Positions 8,868 through 20,424 of a stretch of 64,000 bases of DNA are shown in pieces. Source of the stretch: Cohnella baijiui (GTDB lineage: Bacteria; Bacillota; Bacilli; Paenibacillales; Paenibacillaceae). The stretch covers positions 62,001 to 126,000 of the forward strand of contig NZ_JAJFOW010000004.1 of the NCBI RefSeq assembly GCF_020731285.1. Direction: 5' to 3'. Position 1 is the stretch's first letter. The number at the start of each line of letters is the position of its first letter. Position numbers and translations under genes: made by a program. The notes beneath the pieces are model-generated. The model was not told where the DNA came from, made no database searches, and worked only from the letters and a program-made list of their open reading frames with translations.

Positions 8868-8914
8868 AAGGGAAATCAGATGCCATGCAGAATATAAATA
8901 GTTAACTGAATAAA

Positions 8915-8957
8915 GTGCGAATGTGAAGTGCACATACATTACTAGTGACATTCGCAC
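8915..8957. promoter_or_regulatory. Leader inverted-repeat element of CRISPR array 1
   Basis: GTGCGAATGT (8915-8924) and ACATTCGCAC (8948-8957) form a perfect 10-bp inverted repeat in a 43-bp element. The same arms, the same total length and the same 126-bp distance to the first repeat recur before array 2. The arm sequence TTCGCACC resembles the start of the CRISPR repeat. Confidence 0.7.
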
Positions 8958-9083
8958 CAGAAAAATGGACATTTTCCTGCTTATTTTCTACGTTTTACTT
9001 TGCGTCTATTTAGACTCAAACCCATCATTCACGTAATTGGTTGTGATGTTGTGTTTTTTGTTAGAATTTATCTGAAATTCGCT
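8958..9083 (+). promoter_or_regulatory. CRISPR leader of array 1
   Basis: This AT-rich 126-bp sequence sits between the inverted-repeat element and the first repeat and ends in GCT just before it. The repeats adjoining it are perfect, while those at the far end are degenerate, so this is the leader and spacers are added here. It should also contain the pre-crRNA promoter. Confidence 0.8.
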
Positions 9084-11879
<2,796 letters not shown>

Positions 11880-12256
11880 CTCTTGAGCTGGGGTCTGTAG
11901 AAATTACTTTGTTGAATACACGCCGCATCCCGTGCGGAGCATGCTAATTTAGGTCCTGTAGACCATACCAACCGCCGAAAGACAATGAGTGAATGCAGGG
12001 TTGGAACATAAACCAGAGTGGCCCGTCAGCGCCTCGTTTCCAACATAGTAAGTATGAGCGAGCCAATTTACTTCCTTCGCACCGACATTTATTCAGAGAA
12101 GGTTGACTTAAATGTTGCACGAGAGAATGCCAAGAGGCAAAGACAATATTTACTTCCGTCCCAAATTTTACTAGGAAAAAAATACTACTCGATATAAAAT
12201 GGAAGGGGAGAAGAGAAGGTCTTTCGCATCAAATGATATAGGAATGGAGACGTGGT
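11880..12256 (+). other. Intergenic region between array 1 and cas3
   Basis: No gene is seen here. It contains a possible 44th, badly decayed repeat (GCCGCATCCCGTGCGG near 11922-11937). Further on is AT-rich sequence with a TATAAA at 12193-12198 that could be the -10 of the cas promoter, about 60 bp before the cas3 ATG; a matching -35 is not convincing. Confidence 0.4.
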
Positions 12257-14689
12257 ATGGAATCAATTGCTCATATCCGCGCCAAAGATGGGAAGATCCA
12301 AACCGTTGAAGAGCACCTGCACGGTGTACGTATTTTGGCGGAGGCAGCGGGTGAAAAGCTGGGGGTTCGCCATATCGCGGGGCTTGCCGGTCTGTTGCAT
12401 GATCTCGGAAAATTTACGGAGAAGTTTAGATCATACCTCTTGGAAGCAGTCACCCACCCGAACGCGCCGCCGAAGCGAGGAAGCGTTGATCATTCGACGG
12501 CAGGCGGGAAATTGCTGTACCAACGTTATCACGCTACTGGACGATCCTCGAAATACGAGATGATGCTCGCGGAGCTAGTCGGCAATTCCATCATCTCGCA
12601 TCACTCTTATCTGCATGATTTCTTGGGGCAAGACCTGGAGTCGAAATATCTTTTGCGCGTCAGGGATCTGCAGCTTGAGGAATTCAGCCGCTCGGAAGAG
12701 CTATTCTATGAAAAAGTGATGGACGAGAGGGAATTTGAACGATACGTGGCCCAAGCAGTACAAGAACTAGAAACATACTTGACTAATCCCTCAGAGTCAT
12801 CAGCCGAGAATAAGTTGCACTTCCTTGCCAAGTTCGTCTTCAGTTCGCTGATTGATGCAGATCGGACAGATACGCGTCGATTCGAAGAAGGTGAATTTGA
12901 TGCACAGGAGTCATCGCCAGAGGATGAACGTATAGCTTTATTCTCTCATTACTATGACAAACTAATGACTAAACTGGATTCCTTTTGGCTGCGTGACGAT
13001 GCAGCGTCGGAAGTAAACCAGCTCCGACGGAACATGTCCGAGCAATGCGAACGGTTTGCCGAGAGATCGCCTGGCATCTACGCCTTGTCTATCCCGACTG
13101 GGGGAGGCAAGACCTTGGCCAGTTTGCGATACGCTTTGAAACATGCGATTAAGTATGGTATGAAACGCATCATCTATATCGTCCCCTATACCACAATTAT
13201 CGAACAGAATGCCGAAGAGGTGCGCCGGATCCTGCAAGATGATTCGAATATTCTGGAGTATCACTCCAATATGATCGATGACTATGACGAAGAGGATGAG
13301 CAAGAGGATGGCTTGGCTACGGTGCGGCAACGTTTGAATCTGGCCAAGGACAACTGGGACACGCCGATTCTGTTCACCACCATGGTACAGTTTCTAGATG
13401 CTTTCTATGCCCGACGAAGTCGGAATATTCGAAGACTTCACAATCTTTGCGGGTCCGTCATTATCTTTGATGAAGTGCAAAAGGTACCTACCCATTGCGT
13501 CTCTTTGTTTAATCTTGCCCTGAATTTCTTGAAAGAGAAAGGAAAATCCACAATTGTGCTGTGCACGGCGACACAACCGGCGCTGGACTTTGTGAAAAAT
13601 CAGCTAAAAACCGATGATGAGATTATTGGTGACCTGGACCAAGTGATCGGGGCATTCAAACGAGTTGAGATTGTTGATAAAGCGACCGGCGAACAGTTTG
13701 ATACGGAGAAGCTGGCGGAGTCTGTCGTCGAACAGATCGATCAAGTGCAAAGTATGCTCGTCATCTTAAATACAAAATCTGTCGTGAGGCAGCTTTACAG
13801 GCAACTACAAGGCTGTGGCTTTCCATTGTTTCATCTCAGTACCTCGATGTGCGCTGAGCATCGGAATCATGTGCTGAATCAGGTAAAGGCATATCTAGAT
13901 CGTGATGAGAAAGTCATTTGTATAAGCACGCAGCTAATCGAAGCAGGCGTGGATATCAGCTTTGATTGTGTTGTGCGGTCGCTGGCAGGCCTGGATTCTA
14001 TCGCGCAGGCAGCAGGCAGGTGCAATCGTCACGGCCGAGACGGCATCAGGCCGGTCTACGTGATTGACCATGCAGAGGAGAAGCTGGATCATCTGCCGGA
14101 GATCAGGCAAGGGGGGCATATTGCCCGAAATATTCTCATTGATCTTAAGCGCAATCCGGATGCGCACGGCGGACATCTCTTGTCGGGTCCCGCGATGAAG
14201 CGGTACTTCGAAATGCTGTTCGCTCACTTTCAATCGGATTTAGATTATCCCATTCCTGCTCTGGGGTATGATATGACCGCTTTGTTGATGTCAGGTAAAG
14301 GCGGACATCCATTCCATGTGAATTATCGCCAAAGAAAAGGCGAAAATCTGCCTTTAGTCATTGCCAATAGTTATAGAACGGCGGCGGATCACTTCCAAGT
14401 CATCGACGGTATGACAAGCTCAGCGATCGTGCCCTATGGGGATGCGGCAAAAGATCTGATCGCCCGGCTCAGCGGAAACGACACGATCGGAAGCCTTTCG
14501 AGGCTGCTACGAGAAGCACAGCCGTATACGGTCAATCTGTTCCGGTTTGAAAAAGAGCGGCTATCAAACAATGGTGGACTCGTCAGCCTGCTGAACGGGA
14601 AAATTTGGGCGCTCAGGGAAAGTGCATACAACTTGGATTTTGGGGTCGATGTGGACAATGAGAGCCCGTTTGGGTTGGAGATGTTTTAG
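12257..14689 (+). CDS. cas3: CRISPR-associated helicase-nuclease Cas3 (type I-C)
   Basis: This 810-residue protein is the target-degrading motor of type I CRISPR immunity. It has an N-terminal HD nuclease (about residues 1-215; GLLHDLGKF and DHSTAGG supply metal ligands) fused to an SF2 helicase. Walker A is PTGGGKT (about residues 281-287), the DEAD-like box is IFDEVQ, motif III is CTATQPA, and the C-terminal helicase half has QLIEAGVDISFD and QAAGRCNRHG. The length fits I-C Cas3. The ATG follows ATGGAGAC by about 7 bp. It opens the cas operon. The gene is clearly less GC-rich than flanking chromosomal genes. Confidence 0.97.
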   Translation: MESIAHIRAKDGKIQTVEEHLHGVRILAEAAGEKLGVRHIAGLAGLLHDLGKFTEKFRSYLLEAVTHPNAPPKRGSVDHSTAGGKLLYQRYHATGRSSKYEMMLAELVGNSIISHHSYLHDFLGQDLESKYLLRVRDLQLEEFSRSEELFYEKVMDEREFERYVAQAVQELETYLTNPSESSAENKLHFLAKFVFSSLIDADRTDTRRFEEGEFDAQESSPEDERIALFSHYYDKLMTKLDSFWLRDDAASEVNQLRRNMSEQCERFAERSPGIYALSIPTGGGKTLASLRYALKHAIKYGMKRIIYIVPYTTIIEQNAEEVRRILQDDSNILEYHSNMIDDYDEEDEQEDGLATVRQRLNLAKDNWDTPILFTTMVQFLDAFYARRSRNIRRLHNLCGSVIIFDEVQKVPTHCVSLFNLALNFLKEKGKSTIVLCTATQPALDFVKNQLKTDDEIIGDLDQVIGAFKRVEIVDKATGEQFDTEKLAESVVEQIDQVQSMLVILNTKSVVRQLYRQLQGCGFPLFHLSTSMCAEHRNHVLNQVKAYLDRDEKVICISTQLIEAGVDISFDCVVRSLAGLDSIAQAAGRCNRHGRDGIRPVYVIDHAEEKLDHLPEIRQGGHIARNILIDLKRNPDAHGGHLLSGPAMKRYFEMLFAHFQSDLDYPIPALGYDMTALLMSGKGGHPFHVNYRQRKGENLPLVIANSYRTAADHFQVIDGMTSSAIVPYGDAAKDLIARLSGNDTIGSLSRLLREAQPYTVNLFRFEKERLSNNGGLVSLLNGKIWALRESAYNLDFGVDVDNESPFGLEMF

Positions 14690-14717
14690 AACAAAGAACT
14701 TTGTGGTTTTAACCCGC

Positions 14718-14743
14718 CCTCCCGAACCCTCGAAATCGGGAGG
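14718..14743 (+). other. Hairpin between cas3 and cas5c
   Basis: CCTCCCGA (14718-14725) and TCGGGAGG (14736-14743) form a perfect 8-bp stem with a 10-base loop. No U-run follows, so it is more likely an mRNA processing or stability element, or a weak attenuator separating Cas3 dosage from the Cascade genes, than a full terminator. Confidence 0.55.
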
Positions 14744-14791
14744 TAGTACTTCAAATAGATACTTGCATTTACGAGAGGAGGAGGTGAATCG

Positions 14792-15514
14792 ATGAGAAAC
14801 GGAATTGAGTTTGCGGTGTGGGGACCGTATGCGCTATTCACCGATCCCTTGACCAAGCTGGGGGGCGAGAAGCTGTCGTACCAAATTCCCACCTACCAGG
14901 CGCTTAAAGGAATTGTGGAATCGATCTACTGGAAGCCTACGCTGCTGATGATCGTGGACGAAGTCCGAATCATGAATCCAATCCGCATGGAGTCGAAGGG
15001 GATTCGTCCGATCGAGTATGGGGGAGGCAACACGCTGGCCAATTATACCTATCTCAGGGAGCCGCGATACCACGTGCGGGCGCATTTTGAATTTAATCCG
15101 TACCGGCCGGATTTAGCTCACGATCGGAATGAAGAGAAGCACCACAACATCATGAAACGCGCGCTGAAGGCCGGAGGACGTCGAGACATCTTTTTGGGCA
15201 CCCGAGAGTGTCAAGCTTATGTCGAGCCGTGCGCATTTGATGAAGGGGACGGCTATTACGACAACTATGAAGGCGAGATCCATTTCGGTCCGATGGTCCA
15301 CGGCATCAACTATCCAGACGAGACGGGGCGCAATCAGCTAGAAGTTCGTCTCTGGCGACCGGTCATGTGCAATGGCGTCATCCGCTTCATTCGACCGGAG
15401 GCATGCACAGAGGTACGCGTAATTGCCGACATGCAGCCGAAAGCATTCGCCAGCGGAGACGTTGAATCGGCCGATAAGCTATTTGATAAGCTGGCAGAGG
15501 GGGGAGATCCGTGA
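14792..15514 (+). CDS. cas5c: Cas5c, crRNA-processing Cascade subunit
   Basis: This 240-residue protein begins [20 protein letters not shown], with the RAMP/ferredoxin-like fold typical of Cas5d/Cas5c. In type I-C systems, which lack Cas6, this subunit cuts the repeat RNA and stays on the 5' handle of the crRNA in the I-C Cascade. The segment [20 protein letters not shown] and the Tyr-rich stretch [12 protein letters not shown] match conserved family regions. A very strong GGAGGAGG precedes the ATG. Its stop overlaps the GTG start of cas8c, implying translational coupling. Confidence 0.95.
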   Translation: MRNGIEFAVWGPYALFTDPLTKLGGEKLSYQIPTYQALKGIVESIYWKPTLLMIVDEVRIMNPIRMESKGIRPIEYGGGNTLANYTYLREPRYHVRAHFEFNPYRPDLAHDRNEEKHHNIMKRALKAGGRRDIFLGTRECQAYVEPCAFDEGDGYYDNYEGEIHFGPMVHGINYPDETGRNQLEVRLWRPVMCNGVIRFIRPEACTEVRVIADMQPKAFASGDVESADKLFDKLAEGGDP

Positions 15515-17385
15515 GCTGGCTGCTTAATCTATATGAAACCTACGAGTCGCACCTTGATCAGATCGGCAAGATCGAGAAGAAGCGCAACGAGCAGGAATAT
15601 ACGCTTCTACCCATTTCCCATACCACGCAAACAGCTCATATCGAGGTTCGTATTACGGAAGATGGTGAGTTTCATTCAGCAAATGTTATCGAAAAGGGCA
15701 ATGCCATCACCCTGATTCCGTGTACCGAAGACTCGGCGAGTCGTGCAGGCGCAGTGGTGGCGCCTTACCCGCTGCATGACAAGATTAGTTATGTAGCGGG
15801 CGACTTTGCGGCATATGGGGGACAGGTAAAGAAGGAAGAGCCATTCCAAGCTTACATTTCCAACTTGCGCGCATGGGCAGAGTCGCCTTATGCCGTCAAC
15901 CAGATTAAGAGCATTTATCGTTATCTGAGCAAAGGGCATCTGATTCAGGATCTGGTAGCGGAGCGAGTCCTTCATGTCGATGAGAATAACCGGTTGATCG
16001 AAAAATGGGACAAGCCGGATATCAAACCGCCTATCTTTTCCGTGATGGTCGGAGGACCCGAGAGCCTCTTTGTCCGGTTCAATGTATACTCGCCTAAGCT
16101 GTATGCGGAGGTATGGAAAGATCCGGCAGTCTATGAATCGTTCATTCGTTATTATCGGGAGGAATTGCGAGAGGACGATCTTTGTTACGTGACGGGCGAG
16201 ATGCGTCCGAGCACGGACAAGCATGCCAACAAGATTCGCAATGCGGCGGACAAGGCCAAGCTAATCTCAGCCAATGACAAATCTGGATTCACCTATCGGG
16301 GACGGTTTGCCGATAGCCGTGAAGCAGCAAACATCAGCTATGAGGTTTCTCAGAAAGCGCATAATGCGCTGAAGTGGCTGATCAACCGTCAGGGCAAGAT
16401 AATCGATCAGCGGGTGTTCCTCGTATGGGGGAATGAAGATCCGGACATCCCTAGCCTCGCAGACGATCCGTTCGCTATCCCTGAAGCAGCTGGTCCGGCC
16501 AAGGACACAGCGGCCTACACTGCCAAGGAGTATGCGCTGGAAGTATCGAAAGCATTGGACGGATATCGCAATCGCCTTTCCAGGGCGTCGAAAGAAAATG
16601 TGAACATCCTGGTACTGGATTCTGCAACGACGGGGCGGATGGCGGTTCTCTACTATCGGAATATGGACAAAAGGCTTTATCTGGATCGTCTGGTGAAGTG
16701 GCATACGACGTGTGCCTGGCTGCATCGGTATCATACTGCTGCGGAGGGCGATCGGTTTCATTTCTACGGGGCACCCGCGACGAAAGATATCGCCTTTGCC
16801 TCTTATGGACCGAGAGCGGGTGACAAAGTAGTTAAAGGGTTGATGGAGCGCATGCTTCCCTGCATTCTGGACGAGCAGCGAGAGATTCCGCGCGATATCG
16901 TGTCTAGTGCTTGCCAGCGGGCATCCAACCCAATAGGCATGGAGCGGTGGGAGTGGGAAAAAACGCTCAGCATCACTTGTGCATTAGTCAATCATCAATA
17001 TAAGGGGGGATACCAAGTGGCGTTAGATTATGACAATCATGATCGCGACTATCTATTCGGTCGGTTGCTGGCGGTTGCCGATGTGCTAGAAAGAGTTGCG
17101 CTTGAAGAGAATCGTTCGACGAATGCTATCCGCTACATGAATGCATTCTCCAGGCATCCGGCCCGTACCTGGGGGACTATCCAGGCCAGCCTACAACCTT
17201 ACCAGGCCAGGCTGGGTGCAAAAGCAACCTATTGGAATAAAATCATTGACGAAATCGGTTCCAAAATCCCGATAGATCAATTTAATAACCGACCGCTATC
17301 AGGCGTCTACCTGCTCGGATTTTATAGCCAGCGCCATGAGTTGTATCAGAAAAAACAAAAACAAGAACAAGAACCGAGTGAATAA
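15511..17385 (+). CDS. cas8c: Cas8c (Csd1), large subunit of I-C Cascade
   Basis: This 624-residue protein is of the usual Csd1 size. Cas8c recognises the PAM and supports the R-loop; in I-C operons an internal start often also yields a small Cas11-like subunit from the C-terminal part. A candidate internal start for that was not resolved. N-terminal features such as [20 protein letters not shown] and [10 protein letters not shown], plus the helical C-terminal region [20 protein letters not shown], are typical of the family. The GTG start overlaps cas5c by 4 bp. The next gene, cas7, starts 29 bp downstream. Confidence 0.93.
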   Translation: MSWLLNLYETYESHLDQIGKIEKKRNEQEYTLLPISHTTQTAHIEVRITEDGEFHSANVIEKGNAITLIPCTEDSASRAGAVVAPYPLHDKISYVAGDFAAYGGQVKKEEPFQAYISNLRAWAESPYAVNQIKSIYRYLSKGHLIQDLVAERVLHVDENNRLIEKWDKPDIKPPIFSVMVGGPESLFVRFNVYSPKLYAEVWKDPAVYESFIRYYREELREDDLCYVTGEMRPSTDKHANKIRNAADKAKLISANDKSGFTYRGRFADSREAANISYEVSQKAHNALKWLINRQGKIIDQRVFLVWGNEDPDIPSLADDPFAIPEAAGPAKDTAAYTAKEYALEVSKALDGYRNRLSRASKENVNILVLDSATTGRMAVLYYRNMDKRLYLDRLVKWHTTCAWLHRYHTAAEGDRFHFYGAPATKDIAFASYGPRAGDKVVKGLMERMLPCILDEQREIPRDIVSSACQRASNPIGMERWEWEKTLSITCALVNHQYKGGYQVALDYDNHDRDYLFGRLLAVADVLERVALEENRSTNAIRYMNAFSRHPARTWGTIQASLQPYQARLGAKATYWNKIIDEIGSKIPIDQFNNRPLSGVYLLGFYSQRHELYQKKQKQEQEPSE

Positions 17386-17414
17386 ACATCTAATTCGTAA
17401 AAGGAGAGATCAAG

Positions 17415-18278
17415 ATGGCTATTTTGGATCATAAAATTGATTTTGCAGTTGTTCTATCCGTGACAAGGGCAAATCCAAACGGAGATCCGCTGAACGGCAA
17501 CCGGCCACGCCAAAACTATGATGGATTCGGAGAGATCTCCGATGTCGCGATTAAGCGTAAAATCCGGAACCGCCTGCAGGATCTGGGCGAGATGATCTTT
17601 GTTCAGTCTAACGATCGTAAATCCGATGCTTACGGCAGCTTAAAGGAGCGTGCAGAGTCGAACCCCGAATTAGACAAGATCCTGAAGTCCAAGACAGGTT
17701 CAAGCGATGAATTCGCCCGTATCGCTTGCGAACAATGGCTCGATGTCCGAGCCTTCGGTCAGTTGTTCGCCTTCAAAGCCGACAAGGCGGGAACGGGCGT
17801 CTCCGTAGGCGTTCGGGGACCGGTATCGATTCATGCCGCGACAAGTCTGGATCCTGTCGATATTACGAGTACTCAGATTACCAAGAGTGTGAATTCCGAA
17901 CCGGGAAAGGACCGAGGTTCAGATACGATGGGCATGAAGCATCGCGTCGACTCGGGTGTCTACGTTTTCTATGGGAGCATTAACGTGCAACTGGCGGAAA
18001 AGACCGGCTTCACCAATGATGACGCCGAAAAGATTAAACAGGCGCTCCTGTCTCTTTTTGAAAACGATTCTTCTTCCGCGCGGCCGGAAGGAAGCATGGA
18101 AGTTCACAAAGTTTACTGGTGGGAGCATCGCTCCAAGCTCGGCCAGCATTCCTCCGCCAAAGTGCATCGTTCGTTGGTGATCAAGAAGAATGTTGAAGAA
18201 CCCAAAGGATTTGAAGACTATTCTTTCGAGATTCAGCCTTTGGAAGGCTTGCTTGCCGAAGAAATCGATGGTCGATGA
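17415..18278 (+). CDS. cas7: Cas7 (Csd2), crRNA-backbone subunit of I-C Cascade
   Basis: This 287-residue protein has the Csd2/Csh2 signature near the start: VLSVTRANPNGDPLNGNRPR, followed by SDVAIKRKIRNRLQD. The GVRGPVSIHAATSLDPVDIT and GSDTMGMKHRVDSGVYVFYG segments complete the Cas7 RAMP core. Several copies coat the spacer part of crRNA. AAAGGAGAGATCAAG precedes the ATG. Its last codons overlap the start of cas4 by 11 bp. Confidence 0.96.
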   Translation: MAILDHKIDFAVVLSVTRANPNGDPLNGNRPRQNYDGFGEISDVAIKRKIRNRLQDLGEMIFVQSNDRKSDAYGSLKERAESNPELDKILKSKTGSSDEFARIACEQWLDVRAFGQLFAFKADKAGTGVSVGVRGPVSIHAATSLDPVDITSTQITKSVNSEPGKDRGSDTMGMKHRVDSGVYVFYGSINVQLAEKTGFTNDDAEKIKQALLSLFENDSSSARPEGSMEVHKVYWWEHRSKLGQHSSAKVHRSLVIKKNVEEPKGFEDYSFEIQPLEGLLAEEIDGR

Positions 18279-18927
18279 CGAGTATGATTCCGATTTGATG
18301 TTGTCGGGTATTCAGCACTTTCAGTTTTGCAAGCGGCAGTGGGCTTTGATCCATATCGAGCAGCAATGGATGGAAAATGTGAAGACCATTGAAGGGCAGC
18401 ATGTGCACCGAAAAGCCGACCAGCCATTCACAAGGGAGAAGCGGGGAAACAAGCTGATTGTACGCGCCATGCCCGTAAGATCGGAATCGATGAAGGTGGC
18501 CGGCATTTGCGATGTGGTTGAATTTATACGGGATGACCGGGGCGTTCCGATTCAGGGAGCTGACGGCAAGTACATTGCGTATCCGGTAGAATACAAACGT
18601 GGCAGGCCCAAAAAATCGGATGAGGATATCATGCAGCTAGCTGCGCAAGCCATGTGCCTGGAGGAAATGCTGCTCTGCCGGGTGGAGACAGGCTATCTCT
18701 ACTATGACGAAATTAAACATCGGGTCGAATTGCCGATCACATCCGAAGTAAAGCGTCGGGTCAAGCAAACTTTTGTCGAGATGTGGGACTATTATGTACG
18801 CAAGCAAACGCCACGGGTACAATATGGCTCCCACTGTCGCAGTTGTTCCCTTCAATCGATCTGTCTGCCTGAGCTTGCAAGCAAGCGGACCGTTAGAAGC
18901 TATGTTGAGGGGAAAATTCAAGAATGA
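18268..18927 (+). CDS. cas4: Cas4 nuclease of the CRISPR adaptation module
   Basis: This 219-residue RecB-like nuclease processes and PAM-trims prespacers together with Cas1-Cas2. Visible features are an N-terminal Cys (FQFCKRQW), the RecB nuclease residues GICDVVEF and PVEYKRGRP, and a C-terminal HCRSCSLQSICLP. The Cys residues are placed to hold a 4Fe-4S cluster. I take the ATG at 18268 (MVDDEYDSDLMLSGIQHFQF), which overlaps cas7 by 11 bp and gives the usual family length. The longer frame starting at 18190 would add 26 residues that overlap cas7 and have no family support. Confidence 0.94.
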   Translation: MVDDEYDSDLMLSGIQHFQFCKRQWALIHIEQQWMENVKTIEGQHVHRKADQPFTREKRGNKLIVRAMPVRSESMKVAGICDVVEFIRDDRGVPIQGADGKYIAYPVEYKRGRPKKSDEDIMQLAAQAMCLEEMLLCRVETGYLYYDEIKHRVELPITSEVKRRVKQTFVEMWDYYVRKQTPRVQYGSHCRSCSLQSICLPELASKRTVRSYVEGKIQE

Positions 18928-19955
18928 AAAAGCTGCTCAATACGTTGTATGTTACACAACCTGATGTATATCTGTCCCTAGACGGCGACAATGTTGTGCT
19001 GGTTAAAGAGCAAGAGAAATTGGGAAGACTGCCGCTTCACAATCTCGAATCGATTGTTGCATTCGGATACACCGGAGCTAGCCCAGCGCTAATGGGGTAT
19101 TGTGCCGAGCGTAATATCGCATTGGTCTTTATGACCATGAACGGTAGATTTCTGGCACGGGTCATTGGATCCAGCAAGGGAAATGTCGTGCTGAGAAAGA
19201 ATCAATATCAAATATCCGAGGATGAAGCTCAATCTGCATTGGTTGCACGCAATTTTATAATTGGAAAGATTTTTAACCAAAAGTGGCTATTGGAGCGGGC
19301 GACTCGGGATTATCCGTTGCGAGTGGATGTCGATAAGTTTAAAGAAGTTTCGAAGCAGTTGACCTCTATTCTTCTTGAGATCCGGTCATGTGGTGATCTG
19401 GAGAGGTTAAGAGGTTTAGAGGGGCAAGCAGCCATCCGCTACAATTCGTTGTTTGACCAGATGATCTTACAGCAAAAAGAAGATTTTTCATTTCGACTGC
19501 GTTCCCGCAGGCCACCGCTTGATCCTGTCAACGCAATGCTTTCATTTACCTATACCTTGCTGTCCAACGACGTGGCTGCTGCTTTGGAAGGTGTGGGGCT
19601 GGATGCATATGTTGGATTTTTGCACCGGGATCGACCGGGTCGAGCCTCTCTAGCGCTTGATGTAATGGAAGAGTTAAGAGGGGTTTTTGCGGACCGATTT
19701 GTATTGTCGCTTATCAATAAGAAAATGGTGGGTAAAGATGACTTTCAAGTGAAAGAAAATGGCGCAGTGATTATGAAAGACGACGCCCGAAGGACGCTTT
19801 TGACCGCTTGGCAAAGCAAAAAACAAGAAAGTATCACTCATCCCTATCTAGGAGAGAAGATTTCTTGGGGGCTGGTACCGCATGTTCAATCTCTCTTATT
19901 AGCTCGATACTTGCGAAATGATCTGGATGAGTATCCGCCTTTCTTATGGAAGTAG
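18924..19955 (+). CDS. cas1: Cas1 integrase (type I-C)
   Basis: This 343-residue protein is the integrase that inserts new spacers at the leader end. Catalytic residues are in place: Glu in RGLEGQAAIRYN, His in GFLHRDRPGR and Asp in SLALDVMEELR. Its N-terminal beta domain starts MKKLLNTLYVTQPDVYLSLD. It overlaps cas4 by the ATGA junction and is followed almost directly by cas2, forming the adaptation module. With intact active sites and perfect leader-proximal repeats, adaptation is probably functional. Confidence 0.97.
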   Translation: MKKLLNTLYVTQPDVYLSLDGDNVVLVKEQEKLGRLPLHNLESIVAFGYTGASPALMGYCAERNIALVFMTMNGRFLARVIGSSKGNVVLRKNQYQISEDEAQSALVARNFIIGKIFNQKWLLERATRDYPLRVDVDKFKEVSKQLTSILLEIRSCGDLERLRGLEGQAAIRYNSLFDQMILQQKEDFSFRLRSRRPPLDPVNAMLSFTYTLLSNDVAAALEGVGLDAYVGFLHRDRPGRASLALDVMEELRGVFADRFVLSLINKKMVGKDDFQVKENGAVIMKDDARRTLLTAWQSKKQESITHPYLGEKISWGLVPHVQSLLLARYLRNDLDEYPPFLWK

Positions 19956-19961
19956 GTGAAT

Positions 19962-20255
19962 ATGTTGTTGGTATTGATCACCTATGATGTTCGTACAATG
20001 GACGCTGCAGGAAAAAGAAGACTTAGACAGGTTTCGAGAGCTTGTTTGAGTTATGGTCAGCGCGTCCAAAACTCCGTATTTGAATGTGTTGTGGATGCTA
20101 CACAATTTAAGACACTAAAATTGAAGCTGATTGAGCTAATCAATCAGGAAGAGGACAGCCTGCGATTTTATCAACTTGGCAATAATCACAGAAGCAAGGT
20201 TGAGCATGTGGGAGCAAAGTCTTCTTTTGATGTAGAAGGACCACTTATTTTTTAG
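19962..20255 (+). CDS. cas2: Cas2 (type I-C)
   Basis: This 97-residue protein starts MLLVLITYDVRTMDAAGKRR and contains the beta-alpha-beta ferredoxin-fold features YGQRVQNSVFEC and RFYQLGNNHRSKVEHVG. It is the structural partner of Cas1 in the integrase complex. I prefer the ATG at 19962 because GGAAG at 19948-19952 gives 9 bp spacing; a GTG at 19956 adds two residues and lies too close. The stop codon abuts the first base of the leader inverted-repeat element of array 2. Confidence 0.95.
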   Translation: MLLVLITYDVRTMDAAGKRRLRQVSRACLSYGQRVQNSVFECVVDATQFKTLKLKLIELINQEEDSLRFYQLGNNHRSKVEHVGAKSSFDVEGPLIF

Positions 20256-20298
20256 TGCGAATGTGAAGCGAACATGAAATCCCAGGGACATTCGCACC
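20256..20298. promoter_or_regulatory. Leader inverted-repeat element of CRISPR array 2
   Basis: GTGCGAATGT (20256-20265) and ACATTCGCAC (20289-20298) repeat exactly the arms found before array 1, again in 43 bp. The element begins at the base after the cas2 stop. It could act as an RNA hairpin ending the cas transcript or as a DNA element of the leader. The loop sequence differs between copies except for a few shared bases after GAAG. Confidence 0.75.
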
Positions 20299-20424
20299 TA
20301 AAAATCCTGACATGAGGAACATAATTTCGTTTAAATGACTGCATTTTTAGCAAAGTCAATGTAATTCCAAGTAATTTTTGAATGTAATTGCATGTCTTTC
20401 ATTTGATTTGGCTGTAATGCAGCT
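20299..20424 (+). promoter_or_regulatory. CRISPR leader of array 2
   Basis: AT-rich, exactly 126 bp between the inverted-repeat element and the first repeat, ending in GCT as in array 1. The perfect repeats lie on this side and the decayed ones at the far end, which identifies it as the leader. Outside the ends, similarity to leader 1 is limited by eye. Confidence 0.8.
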
